Positions 59,603 through 64,000 of a stretch of 64,000 bases of DNA are shown piece after piece. A program made the translations under genes and the position numbers. The DNA comes from G016756615 sp035556195 (GTDB taxonomy: Bacteria; Pseudomonadota; Alphaproteobacteria; Rhizobiales; Rhizobiaceae). The DNA lies in the NCBI GenBank assembly GCA_035556195.1, contig DATMFK010000017.1, positions 372,001 through 436,000 of the forward strand. Reading direction: 5' to 3'. Positions within the stretch are counted from its first letter, which is position 1, and each line of letters opens with the position of its first letter. The notes under the pieces were generated by a model. That model was not told the DNA's origin. It made no database searches and saw only the letters and a program-made list of their open reading frames with translations.

Positions 59603-59673
59603 AACCCATTATAGGGAATCCGAAGGGTTTGGGGAGGGGGAGCGGGACCCCGGAGCCGATGCGCGCCAGGGCT

Positions 59674-59856
59674 TCAAGCGCGCTGCAGGCTGACGAGCAG
59701 CACCAGCCCGGCGCCCATCTTCTTGTGGCCGGGCGCCTCGATGATGGCGCGGTCGCCTGCATTCACCTGAGGCACCATCAGAAGCGGACCGGCAACGACG
59801 CCAGCCACGAAGGCTGCACGGACGATAAGGCGCAGGGTGTCGGTCAGCTGTCTCAT
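59674..59856 (-). CDS. Small membrane protein (60 aa), hypothetical
   Basis: Reads MRQLTDTLRLIVRAAFVAGVVAGPLLMVP, then QVNAGDRAIIEAPGHKKMGAGLVLLVSLQRA. There is one clear hydrophobic segment and a weaker one at the C terminus. The ATG at 59856 follows GAGGTCAAGGC, a usable Shine-Dalgarno. It begins 22 bp after the 55-residue gene at 59879-60046, so the two may be co-transcribed. No family is recognised. Confidence 0.45.
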   Translation of the reverse strand: MRQLTDTLRLIVRAAFVAGVVAGPLLMVPQVNAGDRAIIEAPGHKKMGAGLVLLVSLQRA

Positions 59857-59878
59857 TGCCTTGACCTCGATCGGCTCT

Positions 59879-60046
59879 TCAACCCGCCTGACGGGCGGAG
59901 GCGTTTGCGTTCTGCATTGCGCTGGAAATGACGACTGCATCTTTCCAGGAATGTGCCTTTCGGCCCGTCTGAGCGACGAGGATGGAGAAGAGCATGCCGA
60001 ACAGCGCCATCAGCAGGCAGACGATTGTGAACCGGCGGGCGAGCAT
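59879..60046 (-). CDS. Small membrane protein (55 aa), hypothetical
   Basis: Reads MLARRFTIVCLLMALFGMLFSILVAQ, then TGRKAHSWKDAVVISSAMQNANASARQAG. The N-terminal segment is a strong membrane helix or uncleaved signal, and the rest is polar. AAGGGG lies about 11 bases upstream. It is probably the first gene of a two-gene unit with the 60-residue protein. Nothing suggests a function. Confidence 0.45.
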   Translation of the reverse strand: MLARRFTIVCLLMALFGMLFSILVAQTGRKAHSWKDAVVISSAMQNANASARQAG

Positions 60047-60323
60047 CTTTTCGACATCCCCTTCATGAGCATGGGGGCACGATGCACGAGGCGCGCTGAA
60101 CCATCCCTGAGAAGAGCGTTCATCCAGTGTTCAAGAAACTTAACAGCAGCATCGAATATTGTCGGCTTGTGTTCCTGCCGGTCGCGACTATCTGCTTTGG
60201 AGCGCCGGATCCCCGACTGTGCATACAGGGTTCGAAAAAACCGGCGCAAAGCAAACGAGCTGGAGCGTCAGCATCGGTTCGCCGATGTTGTTCTTCAGGG
60301 CGCAGCCACCCGGAGACTTGCCT

Positions 60324-61028
60324 ATGACCACCCAAGTGAATCCCGTCGAACTCTACTATTGGCCGACTCCCAACGGCTGGAAGATAACGATCATGCTCGA
60401 AGAGCTCGGCGTCCCCTATGAAGTGAAATATGTGAATATCGGGCGGGGCGAGCAGTTCGAGCCGTCGTTCCTGAAGATCTCCCCCAACAACCGGATGCCG
60501 GCGATCATCGATCCCGAAGGTCCGGGCGGAGAGCCCATTTCGGTGTTCGAGTCCGGGGCGATCCTTCAGTATCTCGGCAGGAAGTTCGGCCGCTTCTATC
60601 CCACTGACGAGCGCGCGCGCGTTGCCGTCGACGAATGGCTGTTCTGGCAGGTCGGCGGACTAGGGCCGATGGCCGGGCAGGCCCATCACTTCCGCCAATA
60701 CGCCCCCGAGAAGATTCCTTACGCCGTCGATCGCTACACGAACGAGGTGAATCGCCTCTACGGCGTGATGAACAAGCGCCTTGCCGAGCGGGAATTCCTT
60801 GCAGGTGAGTATTCGATCGCCGACATGGCGTCTTACGGTTGGGTGAGACCTTACAAGAACCAAGGGCAGGATCTCGAGGAATTTCCGAGCCTCAAGCGTT
60901 GGTTCGATACGATGGGGGCACGTCCCGCCGTTGCCCGGGCCGTTGAGATCGGCCAGGAGCATCGGCGCAATCTCTCCGATGACAAGGAGGCCCAAAAGGT
61001 CCTGTTCGGGCAACGCGCCCGGGCGTAG
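60324..61028 (+). CDS. Glutathione S-transferase (YfcG/YghU-like)
   Basis: A 234-residue GST. The N-terminal thioredoxin-fold domain is VELYYWPTPNGWKITIMLEELGVPYEVKYVNIGRGEQF with SPNNRMPAIIDPEG and VFESGAILQYLG. The C-terminal helical domain has FLAGEYSIADMASYGWVRP. The TPNGWK block instead of a catalytic Tyr or Ser, plus NNRMPAI, resembles the nu-class YfcG/YghU disulfide reductases. The start was moved from 60159 to ATG 60324 (MTTQVNPVEL). Monocistronic, followed by a hairpin. Confidence 0.9.
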   Translation: MTTQVNPVELYYWPTPNGWKITIMLEELGVPYEVKYVNIGRGEQFEPSFLKISPNNRMPAIIDPEGPGGEPISVFESGAILQYLGRKFGRFYPTDERARVAVDEWLFWQVGGLGPMAGQAHHFRQYAPEKIPYAVDRYTNEVNRLYGVMNKRLAEREFLAGEYSIADMASYGWVRPYKNQGQDLEEFPSLKRWFDTMGARPAVARAVEIGQEHRRNLSDDKEAQKVLFGQRARA

Positions 61029-61341
61029 GAAAATTAAGAGCCCTACGCCGCCCCAGCATCGGACGCTGGCGAGTCCGTGCCCGACGCTGGGGTTGTGGTT
61101 AGCAAACACTTGCCAGAGGACCAGTCGATTTTCAGAGGTTCTTCGGAGAAAGACGTGGAATCCCGCTGGGTTCGATGCTTAACGAAGTCTGTCGTTTACT
61201 TATTGTTTTAGCTTTGTTTTCCTCAAATTAAGCAAGCCGTTTAACGGCGGATTCAAGCGTTGGCCCCATTCTCGAGAGCATCGAAAGGGCAGCTCCACAA
61301 CAAGATCGAAGCGCCCGACAAAGGCGAGACAGGGGATTGAA
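61029..61341. other. Intergenic region GST - Sel1
   Basis: About 313 bases without a credible gene. It holds the hairpin at 61051-61092 and the short palindrome GCCGTTTAACGGC at 61236-61248, and is AT-rich from 61185 to 61235, where a promoter of the Sel1 gene would lie. Confidence 0.5.
61051..61092 (+). terminator. Stem-loop after GST gene
   Basis: CCCCAGCATCGG (61051-61062) pairs with CCGACGCTGGGG (61081-61092) at 11 of 12 positions, with an 18-base loop. It begins 22 bp after the stop. Only a TTGTGGTT tail follows, so if it terminates it does so weakly. Confidence 0.5.
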
Positions 61342-61608
61342 ATGGCACGTTTCGAAATGCTCGAGGCCGGGTTCGGTACCATGGGTTCCACCGCTCAGGC
61401 CGACATTCTCTTGGAGCTGGGCATGATGTATGCGACCGGCCGCGACTGCGAGACGGATCTCGTCGCCGCCCATAAATGGTTCAACATCGCCGCCATCAAG
61501 GGTTCGGCGCGGGCTGCCGAACTGCGCTCCGAGCTTTCGGCCTCGATGTCGAAGCCCGAGATCGCCAAGGCGCTGCGCGAAGCCCGGGAATGGATGACCG
61601 CCCACTGA
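61342..61608 (+). CDS. Sel1-repeat (TPR-like) small protein
   Basis: An 88-residue protein with one clear Sel1 motif, LELGMMYATGRDCETDLVAAHKWFNIAAIKGSARAAELRSEL, spanning most of its length. It starts MARFEMLEAGFGTMG. Such one-repeat proteins are widespread in Rhizobiales, presumably as protein-protein adaptors. No signal peptide is visible. It lies alone between the GST and the Liv-type gene. Confidence 0.85.
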   Translation: MARFEMLEAGFGTMGSTAQADILLELGMMYATGRDCETDLVAAHKWFNIAAIKGSARAAELRSELSASMSKPEIAKALREAREWMTAH

Positions 61609-61851
61609 TTTCGAAAGGCACATGACAGGGAAGGCCCCGGGGCTAGTAGAGCGGACAACCGCCGCAGCCGGGACGGCGCAAATGAAGCGCCATGCAAAGC
61701 CGCGACCGGCGAGACAACGCCGGCGCGGCTTTTCGCATTCGCCAAGCTTCGCAATGCGATTGCGAAGCGACTGGACAATGTCGAGCGGTAGTGGAAAGGT
61801 CCGGCCTTCACATTTGATGACGCACCGCAATGCGCGTCGGGAGGAGGAGAA

Positions 61852-62970
61852 ATGTTTTCCAAGCGAGTTCTGGGCGCGGCGCTGGTCGCCATGACCATGG
61901 CGGCGGGCGCTGCCGCGGCCGACGAGATCACCTTCGCGGTGGTCGGCCCGATGACGGGACAGTTGGCGACGATCGGCGATCAGTTCCGCCACGGCGCCGA
62001 GGCGGCGGTCGCGGCGATCAACGCGGCAGGGGGTGTTGGCGGGCGCCAGATCAAGCTCGCGGTCGAAGACGATGTCTGCGACCCGAAGCAGGCCGTGTCG
62101 GTCGCCAACCGCATCGTGGCAAATGGGATCAATTTCGTCGATGGCCATGCTTGCTCGGGCTCGAGCATCCCGGCTTCCGCCGTCTATGCCGAGGCGGGCG
62201 CGCTGATGATGAGCCCGGCTTCCTCGAACCCGCTGCTGACGGAAGACGCGGCCAAGAACGGCTGGGGCACCATCATGCGCCTCTATACGCGCGACGACAG
62301 GCAGGGCACCTTCATCGGCCCGTGGATCGCTGAAAAGTACAAAGGAAAGAATGTCGCGGTCCTGCACGACAAGAGCGCCTACGGCCAGGGCGTCGCCGAC
62401 GCGGTCAGGGCCGAGATGAACAAGGGGGGCCTGAAGGAAGTCCTTTATGATGGCATCAATGCCGGCGAGAAGGACTATTCGGCCCTTGTCACCAAGCTCA
62501 AGGAGCTGAAGGCGGACGTGGTCTATTTCGGCGGCTATCACAACGAGGCGGGCCTGATCCTGCGCCAGGCCGCCGAGCAGGGCTTCAAGTTCCAGCTCAT
62601 CATGCCGGACAGCATCGCCACGCCGGAATTCTGGCAGATCGCCGGTCCGGCCGGGGAGGGCACCATGTTCGTCTTCCCTGCCGATCCGCAGGCCCGGCCC
62701 GAAGCCAAGGAAGCGGTCGAGAAGATCAAGGCGAGCGGCTTCGTGCCGGAAGGCTTCACGCTCTTCGCCTACGCGACCATCCAGGCGTTTGCGCAAGGCA
62801 TCGAACGCGCCGGCAGCGACGACCCGGCGGCAGTTGCCAAGGCCCTGAAGAACGGCGAGCCTATCCAGACCGTGATCGGCCCGATCATTTTCGACGAGAA
62901 GGGCGACATCAAGAACGCCGCCTATGACATCAATGTCTGGCACGACGGCAAATATTCGAAGCTCCAGTAA
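61852..62970 (+). CDS. Branched-chain amino acid ABC transporter substrate-binding protein
   Basis: A 372-residue periplasmic binding protein of the LivJ/LivK family. The signal peptide FSKRVLGAALVAMTMAAGAAAADE is followed by ITFAVVGPMTGQLATIGDQFRHGAEAAVAAINAAGG, DGHACSGSSIPASAVYAEAG and DYSALVTKLKELKADVVYFGGYHNEAGLILRQA, all typical. GGAGGAGAA lies before the ATG. Permease and ATPase genes are not adjacent, so it would use a remote Liv transporter. Ligand is probably Leu/Ile/Val. Confidence 0.93.
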   Translation: MFSKRVLGAALVAMTMAAGAAAADEITFAVVGPMTGQLATIGDQFRHGAEAAVAAINAAGGVGGRQIKLAVEDDVCDPKQAVSVANRIVANGINFVDGHACSGSSIPASAVYAEAGALMMSPASSNPLLTEDAAKNGWGTIMRLYTRDDRQGTFIGPWIAEKYKGKNVAVLHDKSAYGQGVADAVRAEMNKGGLKEVLYDGINAGEKDYSALVTKLKELKADVVYFGGYHNEAGLILRQAAEQGFKFQLIMPDSIATPEFWQIAGPAGEGTMFVFPADPQARPEAKEAVEKIKASGFVPEGFTLFAYATIQAFAQGIERAGSDDPAAVAKALKNGEPIQTVIGPIIFDEKGDIKNAAYDINVWHDGKYSKLQ

Positions 62971-63005
62971 TGTCGTGGGCGTTGGGCTCTGACCGGTCGC
63001 GCGTT

Positions 63006-63172
63006 GCCCCTCACTGTCCTGCCGGACATCGCTCCACGGGAAGGACGGGGAGAGACACGACGGCCTTTCGGTTCGCCAGTCGCCAAATGCAGGCGATTGG
63101 CGAAAGTGGAGACGACAGTCGCCTTCTCGCCGTTCTCGACGGGGAGAAGTGGCCGGCAGGCCGATGAGGGGC
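63006..63172. repeat. MITE-like intergenic repeat with terminal inverted repeats
   Basis: A 167-bp element with 23-bp ends matching at 19 of 23 positions (GCCCCTCA... and ...TGAGGGGC). Inside are two hairpins: 63072-63104 (TTCGCC arms, 12 of 13) and 63125-63151 (CTTCTC...GAGAAG). The ends resemble, from memory, an intergenic repeat common in Mesorhizobium genomes. No ORF or target duplication is visible. Confidence 0.7.
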
Positions 63173-63231
63173 TTGCCTAAACGTCCATCCTTGCTCCCGA
63201 GGAATGGCCGGGTACCCCCTGCCTTTCCTCG

Positions 63232-64000
63232 TCAGCTTTCGCTGAAGTGGACGAGCACCGTGCCGTCGGTGACCTGAGCGCCCTCCGTCACGATCTCGGC
63301 GACCACGCCTTCATGGGGCGCCGTGATGGTATGCTCCATCTTCATGGCTTCCAGCACGAGCAGCGCCTGTCCCTTGGCGACGGTTTCGCCGGCACTCGCG
63401 CGCACGAGCTTCACGAGGCCCGGCATGGGCGCCCGCAAGCTGTCGCCGCCAGCCGCGTCGTCTGCGCGGTCGAGTGGGTCCGGCGCGGCGAAGGTGAAAG
63501 CCCGGCCATTCTCGAACACCGTGATGTGCCCCGGCCACAGGACCACGTCGTCGCTTGCCTGGCCGGTTCGGCCGGTCTCCAGCGTTACCGGATCCCGGTC
63601 GTCGACAGTCACGTCGAAACGTCCGTCCCGGCGAGGCGACACGTGGGCGGCGATGGCATGTTCTCCGTGAGCCAACTTCACCAGCCGTGCCGGGGTATGG
63701 AAATGCGCGTAGCCGGCCAGCCGCGCCCATGGATCGTTCGAGAGCGCAGGGGCTGGCGCCGTCGCGGCCAGCGCCGCACGCGCGATGGCGCCGTGGCTGG
63801 GAGGCGCGCTTGCGACAAGCGCTTCCTGCTTTCGTCCGATCAGACCGGTGTCGACGTCGCCGGATGCGAAATCCGGGTCGCGCGCAAGTGCGGCGAGGAA
63901 GGCGATGTTCGTCACCGAGCCTGCGATCCGGGTTTGTGCCAGCGCATCACAGAGCGCGGCAAGCGCGGATGCCCGATCGCCTGCATGGACGACGAGCTTG
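63232..64000 (-). CDS. Biotin-dependent acyl-CoA carboxylase alpha subunit (methylcrotonyl-CoA type), 5' part cut off by window edge
   Basis: The C-terminal ~255 residues of a biotin carboxylase/biotin carrier protein. From the edge it reads KLVVHAGDRASALAALCDAL, then TNIAFLAALARDPDFASGDVDTGLI, then a linker domain, then the biotin carrier MPGLVKLVRASAGETVAKGQ with biotinylated Lys in EAMKMEHTI. The GDVDTGLIGR stretch is closer to 3-methylcrotonyl-CoA than to propionyl-CoA carboxylase as I recall, making leucine catabolism likely. The ATP-grasp domain lies beyond 64000. The proximity of a Liv-type binding protein and ETF-QO fits. Confidence 0.8.
   Translation of the reverse strand, partial: KLVVHAGDRASALAALCDALAQTRIAGSVTNIAFLAALARDPDFASGDVDTGLIGRKQEALVASAPPSHGAIARAALAATAPAPALSNDPWARLAGYAHFHTPARLVKLAHGEHAIAAHVSPRRDGRFDVTVDDRDPVTLETGRTGQASDDVVLWPGHITVFENGRAFTFAAPDPLDRADDAAGGDSLRAPMPGLVKLVRASAGETVAKGQALLVLEAMKMEHTITAPHEGVVAEIVTEGAQVTDGTVLVHFSES

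Noticed and set aside
61228..61246. CtrA-box-like pair of TTAA words before the Sel1 gene
   Set aside because: Spacing is 9, not 7 bases.
1..64000. tRNA, rRNA, CRISPR array, transposase or prophage
   Set aside because: Looked for tRNA T-loop-like GTTCGAATCC words, regularly spaced repeats and recombinase motifs; none was convincing.

Overview
The window looks like chromosomal DNA of a GC-rich alphaproteobacterium of the order Rhizobiales, most likely a Phyllobacteriaceae member close to Mesorhizobium. The evidence is a MucR/Ros regulator, the DUF5330, DUF1491 and DUF2336 proteins typical of the group, a feuN-feuP-feuQ-like trio, the order cycHJKL (ccmIEFH) - degP - response regulator - sensor kinase - glnE, two DivJ/PleC/PdhS-type kinases, and an intergenic repeat of a kind I recall from Mesorhizobium. 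I see no tRNA, rRNA, CRISPR array, transposase or integrase, and no tested start or stop suggests a broken gene. The two end genes are cut by the window edges.

Layout. Positions 1-4.3 kb hold oligopeptidase B (cut), MsrB, MucR, SufE and a DUF5330 protein. Positions 4.3-10.4 kb hold a DivJ/PleC-like kinase overlapping a peptidoglycan-binding membrane protein, then DUF1491, DUF2336, a 59-residue protein and a DUF1254/DUF1214 pair. Positions 10.5-21.1 kb are one tightly packed leftward operon: periplasmic binding protein, Zn dehydrogenase, FGGY kinase, SorC-type regulator, ABC ATPase, permease, DeoC aldolase and a double-domain aldehyde dehydrogenase. It reads as a complete import-phosphorylate-oxidise-cleave-oxidise pathway for a carbohydrate whose identity is open, with a candidate operator in its leader. 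Positions 21.5-25.6 kb hold an aminotransferase, PBP1A and an orphan phage/GTA-type DUF3168 protein.

Positions 25.7-39.8 kb are an envelope block, all rightward: feuN-like, feuP, feuQ, a small lipoprotein, the haem-lyase operon ccmI-ccmE-ccmF-ccmH, a DegP protease, a two-component pair, and glnE. A PdhS-type kinase and aminopeptidase N converge on glnE. Positions 45-52.7 kb hold an orphan CoxL-like molybdenum hydroxylase subunit, an EamA exporter, a BacA/BclA-like peptide ABC transporter behind a 10-codon leader ORF, a tandem extragenic palindrome, an XRE regulator divergent from a small membrane protein, and a PaaI thioesterase. Positions 52.7-61.6 kb hold a family-4-like uracil-DNA glycosylase lacking two of the four expected Fe-S cysteines, ETF-ubiquinone oxidoreductase behind a LiuR-like palindrome, a DUF922 protease, a phosphodiesterase-fold membrane protein, AMP nucleosidase, two tiny membrane proteins, a glutathione transferase and a Sel1 protein. 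The right end has a Liv-type binding protein, a MITE-like repeat and the 3' part of a biotin-dependent acyl-CoA carboxylase.

Themes: envelope and periplasm maintenance (FeuPQ, Ccm, DegP and its two-component pair, PBP1A), sugar or polyol catabolism (the 10.5-21.1 kb operon), and branched-chain amino acid or acyl-CoA oxidation (ETF-QO, Liv binding protein, MccA-like carboxylase). Starts were often moved downstream of the longest possible ORF when a better Shine-Dalgarno or family alignment was visible. All similarity statements come from reading the sequence, without a database search.
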